DNA from: Ailurus styani
Lineage: Eukaryota > Chordata > Mammalia > Carnivora > Ailuridae
Direction: 5' to 3'
Assembly: GCA_002007465.1 (NCBI GenBank)
Contig: LNAC01000336.1
Coordinates: forward strand, 1,649,717-1,713,716
DNA: 64,000 nt
Shown in pieces: positions 1 to 11,785 of the stretch. Both the position numbers and the translations under genes were made by a program. The notes beneath the pieces are model-generated. The model worked only from the letters and a program-made list of their open reading frames with translations. It had not been told where the DNA came from and did no database searches. Numbering within the stretch: position 1 is the first letter of the stretch; each line of letters opens with the position of its first letter.

Positions 1-511
1 AATGTTTATAGCAGCAATGTCCACAATAGCCAAACTATGGAAAGAACCTAGATGTCCATCAACAGATGAATGGATAAAGAAGAGGTGGTATATATATACA
101 ATGGAATACTATGCAGCTATCAAAAGAAACGAAATCTTGCCATTTGCAATGATGTGGATGGAACTAGAGAGTATTATGCTGAGCAAAATAAGTCAATCAG
201 AGAAAGACAATTATTATGTGATCTCTCTGATATGAGGAACTTGAGGGGCAAGGTGTGGGGTTGTGGGGGGTAGGGAGGGAAAAATAATGAAACAAGATGG
301 GATGGGGAAGGAGACCAAGCATAAGAGACTCCTAATCTCACAAAACAAACTGAGGGTTACTGGGGGGTGGGAGGGTAGGGATAGGGTGGATGGGTTATGG
401 ATATTGGGGAGGGTTTGTGCTTTGGTGAATGCTGGGAAAGATGTAAGCCTGATGATTCACAGACATGTACCCCTGGGCAAAGAATAAAAAATAAAAAATA
501 AATAAAAAATA
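1..511 (+). mobile_element. L1 LINE 3' end (ORF2 C-terminus and 3' UTR)
   Basis: The window opens inside a sense-strand L1. The first 230 bases match the far C-terminal coding part of carnivoran L1 ORF2, including the typical stretch around 'gtccatcaacagatgaatgg' and a readable C-terminal frame at 2-235. A G-rich 3' UTR follows, with runs of G at 362-380, and then an A-rich tail at about 485-511. The 5' end lies outside the window, so its length is unknown. The 3' UTR from about 263 is nearly identical to a second copy at 50244-50495, which suggests both come from one fairly young subfamily. It is not a host gene. Confidence 0.9.
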
Positions 512-1221
512 AACTGTCCATACTGACAACCACATTAAGACATTTACAGTGCTGTGCAGACAGGATCAGTTGATCAGTGGTTCCATCAATTCTGTTAGAC
601 CCTGGATTTCTCAATATAATAACTAGAGTCAGTGTTATAAAAATCTTTGCGTTACTCTCTAAATATTCATTTTATTTCCATGTATGTTATGTTGTTAAGT
701 TTTTGAAAGTATAGATTTGTGAGGTCAGGGGCATGGTTTCTTTCTTATATGGGATGAGAGGAAATTCCCATGAATTATCAGAGCCAAAAAATAGGCGGAG
801 TATTTATTGTACCAATTAACACAGTTCTGATAAATGAAAAAGTATAATACTGAACTTCAGATAAGATACAAAAACTAAGTGAAGTATATCAGTGACCTAT
901 AAGTTTTGAGCCTAGAGAGCTCCTTTGGTTTGTTAGAGAAATGTCTGGAAGTACTCACAATATGAAGAAAGATGGTCAGAGAAAGACTGACAAGCAAGAA
1001 ACTGGAGATGCCAAGACATTATACCAAACACTAAGCCAAGATTTCAGTTACCTTAGTATTAGAAACCTGCGCTTTTCAAGTTTGACTGCCTGTGGTAATT
1101 CTCTGCTTTCTATTATTCTTTTGTATTGAGTCAATTTTATATTTATGTTTTCCCCACCTTTCTAATACTGGAGCTCATTTTAATTGTAATCATTGAAACA
1201 TAACAAGGGGCACATGTCCTG
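512..1221. other. Unique sequence, nothing recognised
   Basis: AT-rich sequence between the L1 tail and the first SINE. It has no convincing gene, no splice-bounded frame and no repeat family that I can name. Confidence 0.5.
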
Positions 1222-1455
1222 CTCAACCTAGAGGGTTTTTTTTTAAAGATTTATTTATTTATTTTAGAGAGAGTTTGAGAGCTTGAGCAGGGGGAGGGGT
1301 GTAGGTGGAGAGAGAGAATCTTTAAGCAGACTCCCTGCTGAGTATGGAGCCTGACACAGGGCTTGATCCCAGAACCCTGAGATCATGACCCGAGCTGAAA
1401 TCAAGAGTCAGTACCCAAATGACTGAGCCACCCAGGTTTGCCCCTCAAACTAGAG
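1222..1455 (-). mobile_element. CanSINE (older copy) with target-site duplication
   Basis: This is a reverse-oriented carnivoran tRNA-derived SINE. Poly-T lies on the left (from about 1236), followed by a GA-rich stretch, and the tRNA-like head 'gactgagccacccagg' on the right. Direct repeats flank it: ctcaacctagag at 1222-1233 and ctcaaactagag at 1444-1455, with one mismatch. The body is more diverged than the other SINEs here, so it is probably an older insertion. Confidence 0.92.
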
Positions 1456-1829
1456 TTTTAAAGGAGGAACAGGAGCAACGTCTTCCTGAAGAGTGTTCTA
1501 GAAGGTAGCAGCAGAAATCATAGTGAGGGAACCCAAAGGAGAAGAGGGAACAAGATGAGGAGGCTGAAGGCTATTTATGAAGACCCTCCTGTTTACCTAG
1601 ATTGCCTTTGACCATGCATTGGAGAAGAGTGTGTATGTTTAATATGGGGGGGGTAGGCTTACCACTCATGGAGCCTTCTTCAGCCTTTTAAACAAAATGA
1701 GTTCATGTATGATATAAAATGGATGGTAAAAACATACATAGAAACATTAAATGTTTACAGTTCCTTTTTGTGTGCATGTAAACCTGGAGGGGTGGTTTAC
1801 TGTAACAGATTCTCAGCTGGCCTTCCTCC
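1456..1829. other. Unique sequence, nothing recognised
   Basis: No gene and no nameable repeat. A G run at about 1646-1653 is the only notable composition feature. Confidence 0.4.
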
Positions 1830-2200
1830 CTTCTGGTGCTCTCTTCTAGAGTCATTTCAGCAAAAAGTTGGCAGACTAATCTCCATTAAACAGGGCTTTT
1901 GTCATGTCACTGCCAAAATCATAAATTTTCATTTGGCCTTATTTCCTGCCATTTTACTTCTAAAAACTCTTACTAGGCTTATTGGGTCTTTCCCTCTTGG
2001 TCATCTATCCATTGATTCTTACCTCCGAAGTCACAGATCTGCCTGTTCTTTCTCATTCCCACATCTTTCCTCATCCTCTTAATATCCTCTCTTCCACTCT
2101 GGCTTCTCAAGCTATCTGTAGCTTCTAAAACAGTGCAAAAATTTACTCTATCTTGAAAGCTGCTGATGCCTTTACAGCCTTCCATTCTTGAGACCATTCT
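1830..2200 (+). repeat. L2 LINE remnant
   Basis: A diverged stretch that follows the order of the ancient mammalian L2 3' region: 'catgtcactgcc' and then text like 'ttggccttatttcctgcc'. It was recognised by eye only. The open frame at 1705-2082 runs through it and is not a gene. Confidence 0.45.
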
Positions 2201-3934
2201 TACAAGCACAGATTCTAAAGCACTAGTATCGTAATGTCATCATGCCATGTTGAACAGACGACTGCCCCAAGAGGTGGCCTCAATTTATATACTGTCTTCA
2301 TAGCAACAATGAACAGACAGAAAAGACCTCTGAGTGTCTTGTGAAATACCTGCTTTCCCTCATTTCAAGAAGGGCAAGGCAATGAGCTGTTAAGGTGATT
2401 AGACCTGACCTCTGATGTGGATCAAAAACCAACTGCATTTGATGAGAAGGGATCAGTTAGCTCGAATCTTTACATCCACTTGATCCAACTTTCTATTTTA
2501 TTTTTTCTGCCAGGACATCTGAATATATTCCAGGTAAATGAAGGCTATGATTTGCTAAACTTTCAGAAACCTTAATGCTTTGGGCATCAGTATAAAGCAA
2601 AGATTTTTTAATCATCCCAAATTATTGAGAGTTAGGTTAATCTGAGTTTCTAGAACACCAAAACTTGTATTTCTGTGTCTTGGCATGGTACTTATTGAGA
2701 AGAGTGGTTCGGTCTCTAATGAACTTGTCTACAAAACTCTACCTGACTGTGCTTCTCTCTTCACAGTCTTAGTGAAGAATTTAGATTCCAGCTTGAGAGC
2801 CTGTAGCATAATTCAGTAAAACACCATCCCATTGATTCCAAATACCTCAGAAACCTCAAAGTCTCTGGTAGTCTCAGAAGAATAACTGACCAAGAGAAAA
2901 ATGAAGGTAGGTTTTAACTACTTGTGGTAAGAAATCAGGTTTATTCTAAGACGACTTCATGTATAGATATAATTCAGCATGCCAGGTGCATTAAGAATAG
3001 AATTGTATTGCATCTGTGCAGCATAAATTCCAACTAGGGCCTTAGGCAAGACCTCACTGGCTGTCTGGGTTTGTACCTATAAAAAAAAAAGGAACTGGGC
3101 CCAATTTTACTTGTTCTTTTAATTATGCCATTCTGTATTTCTATGGTTTGATGGCTATTTTGTCCTCTTCCATTCACTGCACCAGATGCATATTTAAATC
3201 CTTCTTTGATTTTTGAGGTCCAAGAGACAGAAGATTAGTGACCCCAGCACCTTGGCTACTTTGCCCTTTAGGTTTTGGTTGGGTTTGGCCAATGGAAGTG
3301 CTCAGCAAGATCTCAGAGGGAGGAAAAGAGATAGGTTGTAATATGTCTTCTCTTCTCTCTGCCTCTCCTTGACCATGTTTTTTGGTAGCAGCCAAGTCTC
3401 TCCACAATATACAACTCCTGTCAGGGAGCAGACTTCCTCATCTCTACCTCTCACAGGGTGATGGTATCAGTAGCTTCCCTTCTTGCCCAAGCTTGACACC
3501 AACTTCCCACTTTTTGCTAATCTCTGGGGGCCATGATATTTCTTGTAAATTCCCTTAACTCTACTCACATTTCTGTAAGTAGTTCCTTTGATATAGTCAC
3601 ATGGACCATCTGGAATTATTTCCTGTTTTGACCTCAACCGATATTTATAATTAAATAATATTGAGTATGCTTTTAAGGGAAAACAATGAAAAAATTATGA
3701 CATAAGTTATTTGAGGGGTAGATAAGATAATGTTATATGTTCTTTCCCTAATAAAGACTGCATCACTGAACTATGCAAGCATCAGGAGAAAGAGCCCCTT
3801 TCTCTTGTGATAGAAAGGACTTGGTTGGCAGGAGATGAGGGTGGAGCAATGACTATGAAACAAGATATTTCCATAAAATAAAGAACATTTATAACATGAT
3901 TTTCTGATGCTTCTCTATAAGATAGTATAGTAGT
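2201..3934. other. Unique sequence, nothing recognised
   Basis: About 1.7 kb with no defensible exon, RNA gene or repeat. It includes a 10-base A run near 3080 and ordinary AT-rich sequence. The short frame at 3174-3407 (minus) has no recognisable domain. Confidence 0.45.
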
Positions 3935-4432
3935 TTCCCAACCCTGCTATAATAAATTACCACAAACTTGGCAGCTTAAAACAACATACATTTATTCTCT
4001 TACAGTTCTGGAGGACAGAAGTCCAAATCAGTTTCATTGGGGTGAAATCAAGGTTTTGGCAGGACTATGCTCCTTCCATTGACTCCGAGGGGAGAATCCT
4101 ATTTCCCTTCCTTTTCCAGCTTCTAGAGCTGCATTCATTGTATTTCTTGGCTCATGGCCCCTTCCTCTATCTTGAAAATTAGCAACTCAGTATCTTTCTT
4201 CAGTGGTCATATTACCTTCTTCTCTAGTAAAATCTACCTCTGTCTCCTTCTAATAAGAACATTAGTGATTACAATAGGGCCCATCCTGATAATCCAGGAC
4301 AATCTGTTCATCCCCAGATCTTTCAGTTAATCTTATCATCAAGGTTTTTCGCGGTATAAGGTAACATTAACAAGCACCAAAGATTAGTTTGTAAGTATCT
4401 CTGGAGATTTCTATTCAGCCTACCACAGTGTG
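3935..4432 (-). repeat. Old MaLR-type solo LTR (MLT1-like)
   Basis: The plus strand carries the reverse complement of the MLT1-type LTR pattern. 'ataaattaccacaaactt' and 'acagttctggaggacagaag' lie on the left, and 'taatccaggacaatctg' on the right. On the minus strand the U3-to-R order is regular and the AATAAA-type signal falls near position 4000. There is no internal retroviral sequence, so I read it as a solo LTR. The family name is from memory. Confidence 0.7.
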
Positions 4433-4940
4433 ATGGTTAATTTTATGTGTCAGCTCGACTGGGCCACAGACTTCCCAAACTTTGGTCAAACAGTATTTTG
4501 AATGTGTCTGTGAGTATCAACATTTGAATGGGTAGACAGAGTAAAGCAGATTGCCCTTCCTAATGTAGGTGGGCCCTATCCAATCAGTTGAAGGCCTAAA
4601 TAAAACAAAAGGTCTGACCCTCCTATGAATAAGGGGAAATTTTCTCCTAACTGACTGCTTTGAGTGGGGACTTTAATTTTTTCCCACTTTCAAACTCAAA
4701 CCCTTCCCTGGTTTCCAGCATGTCAGCATATGGATGGGAACTACATCATTAGCTCTCCTGGGTCTCAGACCTATAGACTTAAACAAGAAGTTACACGATT
4801 GGTTCCACCCAGCTTGCTGACTGCAGATCTTGGGACTTGTCAGTCTCCATAATCATAGTCTCATTCCCTATAGGAAGTCTTTCTATATGTACACCCTACT
4901 GGTTCTCTTTCTCTGGGGGAATCCTGACTAATACACACAG
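4433..4940 (+). repeat. Old ERVL/MaLR-type solo LTR
   Basis: It starts TGTGATGGTTAATTTTATGT-like at about 4431 and ends 'ctgactaatacaca' near 4936, which fits a TG...CA LTR. Inside are 'gtaaagcagattgccc' and 'atccaatcagttgaaggcc', phrases typical of this old LTR group. It abuts the minus-strand LTR at 3935-4432, so one probably inserted beside or into the other. The exact family is uncertain. Confidence 0.65.
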
Positions 4941-5511
4941 GTGGCCTTTTAATCTGCAATCTAAATTCTCCTCATCTCTTTGTTAGTGTAGAGTTGGTTT
5001 AAATATCTTAAAAAAGGATAGAAATTGAGAATATTGTAGAAATATAAAAACAAACAGAACAAGAGTATAAGGAAGTATAAATCAACAGCTAAAATACAAA
5101 CTTCAATTGAGCACTTCAAAGAAGCCACTGAGAAGGCTTCAGGATAAAGATTGTCTGCAGTGATTTTTCAGCAAATCTAATGACTAGAATTATAGTTAAG
5201 GTTATTTGTGTGAAGTTAGGGGTCAGATATATAGAAACTTATACCCAGCTGACTAAAACCTCAGGAAAATCGTAATGAAAAGAAAAGACAAGAAAGTCTA
5301 TTCCTTTAATTCTCTTAGGTTTAATTTTTCTTTTCTTTTATTTTATTTTTAGTATGTGAAGAGGGATGTAAATGTATTTATTGTCAATTTAAACTGACTT
5401 GGTGAAATCAGTTTAACTGTGTATGACCATTACCTATGACTACAGCCTTTCACCAGCTATTTCTATAAATCCCTTGTTAACTACTGCTTTTACCAATTGT
5501 GTGATGACTTG
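4941..5511. other. Unique AT-rich sequence, nothing recognised
   Basis: No gene or nameable repeat. There is a T-rich patch (TTTTA-like) at about 5325-5352. Confidence 0.4.
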
Positions 5512-5580
5512 GTTCCCAGACCTGGCTCGTCATCAAAATTACCAGAAGGAACTCTGTAAATATAATTGGCTGACCCTAAA
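5512..5580. repeat. MER5-like DNA transposon scrap
   Basis: A short stretch resembling the internal part of MER5/hAT-Charlie non-autonomous elements ('ttcccagacctggctcgtcatcaaaat' pattern). It is too short and diverged to be firm. Confidence 0.3.
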
Positions 5581-6090
5581 ATAGAATGTATCTTAGATTA
5601 TTCAGGTGGGCTCAATATAATCTTATCACTTTTAAAGAGAGGGGAAAAGGAGGGCTAAAAAGATGCAACAGAAGATGAAAAGCCAAAGAGAGAAGCAGCA
5701 GAAAGGAAAGTCAGAGACATTGGAAGAAAAAGAAAGATTTGATGTGCCATTCCTGGCTTAGAAGACAGAGGGCTTGTGAACTAAGGAATCAAGTAAAATG
5801 GGCAATTTCTAGAAACTGACCATGACCTCCTACCAACAGTGAGCAGGGAAACAGGGGCTTCTGTCCTATAACCACTATGGGCTGAATTCTTCAACAGTCT
5901 AAATGAGTTTGGAATTGGATTCCTCCCAGAGTCTCCCTAGCCAGCCACAACTTTGATTTCAGCCTCATGAAACTTAGAGCACTAACCAATCCAGACTCCA
6001 GACTTATGAAACTATGAGGTAATAAATTTGTGTTGTTTTAAGCCTCTAAATTTCTGGTAATTTGTTAAAGCAGCAATATTAAACTAATAT
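5550..6090 (+). repeat. Old MaLR-type solo LTR (MLT1-like)
   Basis: The 3' half matches the MLT1 pattern closely: 'ggtaataaatttgtgttg', then 'tttctggtaatttgtt', then 'aaactaatat'. Upstream, 'attattcaggtgggctcaat' and the purine-rich middle are in the expected order. AATAAA near 6021 would be its polyadenylation signal. It has the same class and opposite orientation as the element at 3935-4432. Confidence 0.7.
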
Positions 6091-7369
6091 TTTGTGTTTC
6101 ACTAAGAATTTATATTTTGAATAAGGATATGGAAGTGTCTGAAAAAAATTTTTTGATTAAGTGAACACTTAAGTGTTAGACTTTCTACTCTTTGTTTAGG
6201 TACATAGATGGATACAGTACTGTATACAGACAGTGAGGATACAGATTTTTTTTGTCTTTAAGGAATGTTTTTGGACTGGCAAGAGGATTTAAGCACATTA
6301 AATAATTACTGAAGATTGACACTATAGAAAAACTGGGGGAGAAACCATGTGGAAGAATTGAGGTAAGTTGACCTTAAGAAGGGTCATAATTCATAGAGAT
6401 GGTCAAAAGAAAAATGGAGGGCATCTTGTTTGGGTAGGGGGAAAGCATAAACATTACAAAGCAGAGCTTAAGGAAGCCTTCAGTACATCATTCCACCTCC
6501 AACGGAAGTAAAACTATCACTATATTCATGTCTTTGAGGAAATAATCCCATAAAAGTTTCCTCTGGAAAATCTTTGCCCTATTGAAGACCAAACTGGAAA
6601 TGAATTATTTTTAATAATTTCAGCTGTGGCTATTCAAGAAAGTGTGTATGTGTTCATGTGTGGTTATATGTTCAAATATATTAGGCTAGTTTTCTGGGGA
6701 GTTGGGTTGGAATGGTAAAAAAGAAACTCCATGGAAAGGGACATAGTGTTTCAGAAGCTGACCATTATTTGTAATGGAACCTGGTGTGGAAAGGCTTTCC
6801 TTGATTTTTAAACTAGACTAAGAGGAAACTAAAGCCATACACAAGATCGAATTAACTTTTTAAAGCTTAGTCTTATATAAACACATAGTTTTAAAGGCTG
6901 GGAGGAGGGTAGGAAGGTTAAACATTTCTTAATGTAATCTCATTTTACTACTGACAGGAGATAAGTTTTAGAGCTTGGGAGTTGTATTTTTAAGCACTCT
7001 GAAGGATAGAAAAAATATAATTTTAAAAAAAGACACTTGCCTTTTTGAATATTGAATTGTCTTGGTGTTATCCCTGCTAATTTAAAAATCTTACATGGGT
7101 TGTATAATGCTAAAAGATTAGTCACTTCCATGGGGATTCTTAGATCTTCTTGTTTAGGATACTGGGAGATAAGAAAAGAGACAGACCAGTGCAGGTGATT
7201 GTGATTTTATATAACAGCAGTGGGAGTAGATGAAGTCTAGAGAACTTAAAACTGTAGATCATGGGTAGAGAAAGGGCTTGAAGAAAAACCACTTTAGGAT
7301 TCCAATACTTTAAAAAGTCATGTCAGTTTCCTATTTAAAGTAGATTTTTAGTTCATCCAGTTCCTTCTG
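6091..7369. other. Unique sequence, nothing recognised
   Basis: About 1.3 kb with no gene. Frames at 6940-7131 (minus) show no motif or domain. Composition is even and AT-rich. Confidence 0.4.
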
Positions 7370-7960
7370 ACTTCTAAGCCACCATCAAGTCTTCATCACT
7401 TGCTCAGACTGGCATAATACTCGTATGTGAATCCATTCTTGTCCTCCTCCAAACTATTTCCTAATATCAGCCAGGAATAATGTTTCAAAGTCAGCATCTA
7501 CTCCAATCTCCTTGTCATTCTGTCAATTGTTCCACCTTGTTCATAGACAGAATACTGTGTCAACACTTCCTTGCTTCTTGCCTTCTACACTCCATAGCAA
7601 GTGGCTTCTCTTAGTTGCTGCTTCCCATATACTCTCCACTCTGATTAACCACTTAACTGCAACTGTTTATCAACCAGCTCCTAGTCATTCTCTAGATTTG
7701 CTTACAGACCCCTTCCTCAGAGAAGTCTCAGCTGACTTCACTTCCATTTACATTATCTCCCCTTAGTATATATTCTTTCATAGTCCCTTGTACCTTTCCT
7801 TCACCTCCCTTACCAGGTTTTAATCATATTTTAAAATACTTAATGTTGGTCAAACTCCCATGTGATAAACCCTGAAATGCAGTTACTTTTTCTGTTGGTC
7901 ACTGGTGTTCCTTCACCTAGTCCAACACCTGACACATTGAAGACACTTAATATCTATGAA
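7370..7960 (+). repeat. L2 LINE remnant (3' region)
   Basis: It follows the L2 3'-end order: 'ttgcttcttgccttctac', then 'ccttcctcagagaagtctca', then 'catagtcccttgtacctttcc'. It is heavily diverged. The frames at 7512-7766 and 7862-8044 read through it and are not genes. Confidence 0.55.
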
Positions 7961-8817
7961 GGGGGGTTTGGGAAGGAGGGAGGGAATATAAGAAGGGAGT
8001 TAGAGTCTTATCAACCAAAGTATAGTCAAATCCAATGCCAGTAGACATTGTCCCATTGTAGTGCTCAGTTGAGAATTAGGAATAAAGAAAAATTATTGGT
8101 GAATTTGGATGGTGAAACATTAAATGCGAGAACTTGGAGTCAGATTAGGCTGTTAGTATTGATCAGTTTGCTCTCAAGTCTACCTCTTATCTATCAATTG
8201 CCAAATTAACTTTTGGAGAAATATTTAGGCCCATGAAAAAATATACTTAAACTGGGCTCCTATTCCTTAGGAAACCCTTATGTATGGGGTAGAAGCCATC
8301 ATGATAAAGCTCTGTTCCCTGAACTCTCATCTAGAGAGAACTGAGATGTCTTGTCTACTTAATTGTGGTTGCAAAGAATGATTGTGAGCTTTGACATTTG
8401 TTAAGAGGAGCAATTTAAGAGGGACTCTGATCTGAAGACTCTGCTGGGATTCCTCTCCAGCCCAATTAATTCCTCCATACTTCCCTTATGGGACTGGAAT
8501 TGGATCAAACTCTACAAGGAGAAATGTTTTAGAACTCTGCCTTGAAGAGTATGATTTAATTTATGTAAAACTTGATTAAAGAGGTACAAGCTAAGTCTAG
8601 GTTGGGACACTAGTACAAAAATGAGTTTAAAGAAAATGAAACACCCATTTTCAGGAAGCAAACTGATATGGTCATCAAGCAAAATGCACAAAAATAACAA
8701 TTTTAAAAGCTACCACCCTGTATCTGTAATTTTGCCATGATCTCAAAGATTTATGGAAAAATAGTGCTCTTTGATACTGTTGGAATAATTTAAGATGAAG
8801 TCGATACCTTCTATTTT
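7961..8817. other. Unique sequence, nothing recognised
   Basis: No gene, RNA or nameable repeat seen. Confidence 0.4.
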
Positions 8818-9177
8818 ACAACGCTTTATAGATTACAAAATCATTTCCCATATAATCTCATTTTATCTTATAACAACCTGATAAAGTAAGAGTTTACTTC
8901 CATTTTATAGATGTAAACACTAAGGCTTTATAAAGTAGTTAGGTTAATTATCTGACTTGTGAGTGGCAGAAGTATCAAATCTATCTCAGAGCCTTTTTTG
9001 CACATCTCTAATCAGCCAAAGACATTAAAATAATGCTAAGANGTAAACACTAAGGCTTTATAAAGTAGTTAGGTGAATTATCTGACTTGTGAGTGGCAGA
9101 AGTATCAAATCTAAGTCTATCTCAGAGCCTTTTTTGCACATCTCTAATCAGCCAAAGACATTAAAATAATGCTAAGA
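8818..9177 (-). repeat. MIR remnant, partly duplicated
   Basis: 'ctttatagattac...tctcattttat' followed by 'ccattttatagatgtaaacac' and 'tgagtggcagaag' is the reverse-complement MIR order. Its right half occurs twice, at 8913-9041 and 9043-9177, with one N between the copies (see the separate entry). Confidence 0.6.
8913..9177. repeat. Direct duplication around a single N (probable assembly join)
   Basis: Copy 1 is 8913-9041 and copy 2 is 9043-9177. They differ by one base (gttaattatc against gtgaattatc) and a 6-base insertion. The only base between them is the N at 9042. An abrupt tandem repeat meeting at one N is what an assembler leaves when two overlapping contigs or two haplotypes are joined end to end. 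Confidence 0.9.
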
Positions 9178-9574
9178 GATGGTGCAGATCTACTAGTCCT
9201 CACCTACCTATTCTACACATAATCAAATCAGGAATTTCACAATCCTTACCTTCAGAACATCCACACTCACTTTAATACTCTTTGGTGCAAAAATATCTAT
9301 TTAGTTGTTAGTCCATGTGAATATGGAGGATAATGAGCATCCTCATAATTCAGAAGATTTTCTAGACACACTCCAGAGTTTTCTTGGACTTTACTGACTC
9401 CTGTTTTATAAGTTATCCCCAAAGATTGTCTACTTTAAATTTTTAGTTTAAAATTTTGGTATTTTTCCAATATAAAAAACTAGGAAAACATAGAAACATA
9501 AATGAGAATATATACAAAAATAGTAAGTAGCTGTATGTGTATGCCTTAATTCAACCTTTCTAAATCAACTCTGG
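9178..9574. other. Unique sequence, nothing recognised
   Basis: AT-rich, no gene or nameable repeat. Confidence 0.4.
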
Positions 9575-10030
9575 TAGGTTGTACAGATGGCCCCATTTCT
9601 TCCTTTTACACTTTTTTGCAATATAACTTCCTTCTTCTACCAAGAGGTACAGTCTATTTCTCCATTTATTGCCTATTTCTCCACTCCTTGTCACAAGTCT
9701 TACCTTGTGATTTATGTGACCAAAGGAATATGTGTCAGTTCTCACAATATGCCTCAAGAGGTATTGTAGTTTCTGCTCTCTTGCTGGGAACCATGTCAAC
9801 CTTTCATGTAAACAGTCCTGGACCATTTGCTAATAGGCACATGGCCTATTTGCTTCCTTGGAGCTGACTGATAGTCAGCCAATGCCCAGAAGCAGAGCCA
9901 CTAGATGACCAGTAGCTTATTATAACATGAGTGAGCCAAGCCATGACTGGATAACAACCCAACTGAGTCCAATCTAACTTGCTGACCCACAAAATCTTAA
10001 GCTGTTGTTGAAAGACACTAAGCAACAGAT
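9575..10030 (+). repeat. Possible old LTR (MaLR-like)
   Basis: The middle and right parts ('gccaatgcccagaagcagag', 'ccaagccatgactgg', 'taacttgctgacccacaaaa') follow the loose order of old mammalian MaLR-type LTRs. No clear ends are visible. Short frames at 9560-9867 on both strands are chance reads through it. Confidence 0.35.
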
Positions 10031-10640
10031 ATCTGATTTGTCAATCTTGCTGCTCTCCCAAAAACTTGCTTTTAAAAAATATCATATTTTACCCTGCTAT
10101 ATAAAGCACAGTGCCATCAAAAGAGCCTGAAATTAGCATCAAGTGATCTAATTCCTGTTACTGACTAGAGGTATTACTATAAAAACATCAAATACATTCC
10201 AAGTTTCAATTTCTATACGTGTAGACAGTTATAATGTTGTATATACCCTTTCTACTTTGATGGTTTGTAATAAACAAATGAGAAAATAACTATGAAATTT
10301 CTTTGACTTTGTATATATTTTTCCTTTCTGGGATTTTGGTTTTCTCATTTAGAAAAATTCAAGAATCAATTTGGCTCAAAATCCCTGAATTATTATTGGT
10401 TGATGTTACTAGAGAATCAAATACAAGTTTCTTATGCTGGTACACAAGTATTGTAAGGTATGCACAATAGAATAATTCTTATGTGCAGACCTGACATCAT
10501 TCTCCACATTGAAATGGTGGTAATTCAAATTTAGAATGGAATTCAGGCACAAATTGTGAGTAGTCCTTTCTCTGGTACAATTTTAAGAAAGGAAACTTTT
10601 AAACTAAATATTTTCCCACTCTCTTTCATTTGTAAAGCAC
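10031..10640. other. Unique sequence, nothing recognised
   Basis: AT-rich, no gene or nameable repeat. Confidence 0.4.
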
Positions 10641-10830
10641 CCCTTTGAATAAGGCAGAAATTCACAAAGTATTGGTCAAAGACAAAATTAAAATAACCTG
10701 GAAGAACTTGTTAAAATCGTGATTTATTTCAAATATATGTAAAAAGGCAAGTCCTCAGACTACTTTTCAGTTACTGAATCAAAATATTTGGTGAATATAT
10801 GGTGTTCTTTATACTTAGGGAAAATTTTGA
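10641..10830. repeat. MER5-like hAT transposon remnant
   Basis: Contains 'aataacctggaagaacttgt', then 'aggcaagtcctcagac' and 'actgaatcaaaatatttgg', in the order seen in MER5/Charlie-derived elements. Both ends are eroded. Confidence 0.45.
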
Positions 10831-11429
10831 GAAAATTGTCATTTTGATTAGAGATGTGAGAAAGAGATATAAATTTGAACCTTGCCATGAAGGGTGAAAA
10901 AAATCTGATTAAAGATTCCAGGCATTAAAAAAAAAATTCCAGGCGTCAGGAGAACACTGGAGTCTTGGAAGGGACAGAGGCAGAGAGGAAGAAACAAAAA
11001 GATTGTAGGAAAACAAATATCTCATGTTTTCCTAGGTCTAACCCATGTTAAAATTCCCTGGGAATCCTGATGCTTGCATTAGTATGGTTAAAGATAACTG
11101 TTCTCAGGGCTTATCCCCATTTGGAGGCCCCACTAGGCTAGAAAAACTAGCAAGTATAAAATATAAAGCAAACAGGAGATCCTTTAACTTCTCAGCATTG
11201 TAGCTGTTCAAAGCCACAGATATCATTTGCACTTTTCTCTGCCAGAGTTGCTAGTAAGATTTTTCTTGGGTCATTGACTAAGAATATTTTCCTTTGTTTC
11301 TTTTTGTCTTTAATTGAAAGTCGACTTCATAAAGTATTGGCTTTACTTCTTGGCAGATGAAATCACTATTTATATGAGCATCATACCTTCTATTCTAATG
11401 ATTTCATGTTCAGTTCTATAAGTAACTAT

Positions 11430-11636
11430 ACTGCTTTCTAAAGAAGAAAAGGAAGAAAGAAGGAAAAAAGGAAAAGGGTAAGATAGAAGGAAACCAATAT
11501 TTATTGAAGCATATTCACAAACATATGATCACNCACTGCTTTCTAAAGAAGAAAAGGAAGAAAGAAGGAAAAAAGAAAAGGGTAAGATAGAAGGAAACCA
11601 ATATTTATTGAAGCATATTCACAAACATATGATCAC
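11430..11636. repeat. Direct duplication around a single N (probable assembly join)
   Basis: Copy 1 is 11430-11532 and copy 2 is 11535-11636. They are identical except for one G missing from a purine run in copy 2. The N at 11533, plus one extra C, lies between them. This is the same signature as at 8913-9177. The unit is purine-rich on the left (gaagaaaaggaagaaag). Confidence 0.9.
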
Positions 11637-11785
11637 ATTCTCATAATAACCAATGAGGTAGGCATGACTTTTTCCTTCTTTCCTTCTCTGGAAATGAAAA
11701 AAATTGAAACTCAGAAATTTTATGAAACATTTCTCAAATAGATGGGTTTGAAACCTGGTTAAATCTGGCCCTAAAGACCATAATT
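11637..11785 (-). repeat. MIR-like remnant
   Basis: 'ctcataataaccaatgaggtagg', then 'gaaatgaaaaaaattgaaactcag' and 'ggtttgaaacctgg', is the reverse-complement MIR order. It ends where the L1 poly-T begins. Confidence 0.5.

Noticed and set aside
1705..2082. A 125-codon plus-strand open frame
   Set aside because: It overlaps an L2 remnant and shows no protein family features.
8913..9177. A CRISPR-like or biological tandem repeat
   Set aside because: Only two copies meeting at an N in mammalian DNA; an assembly join explains it better.
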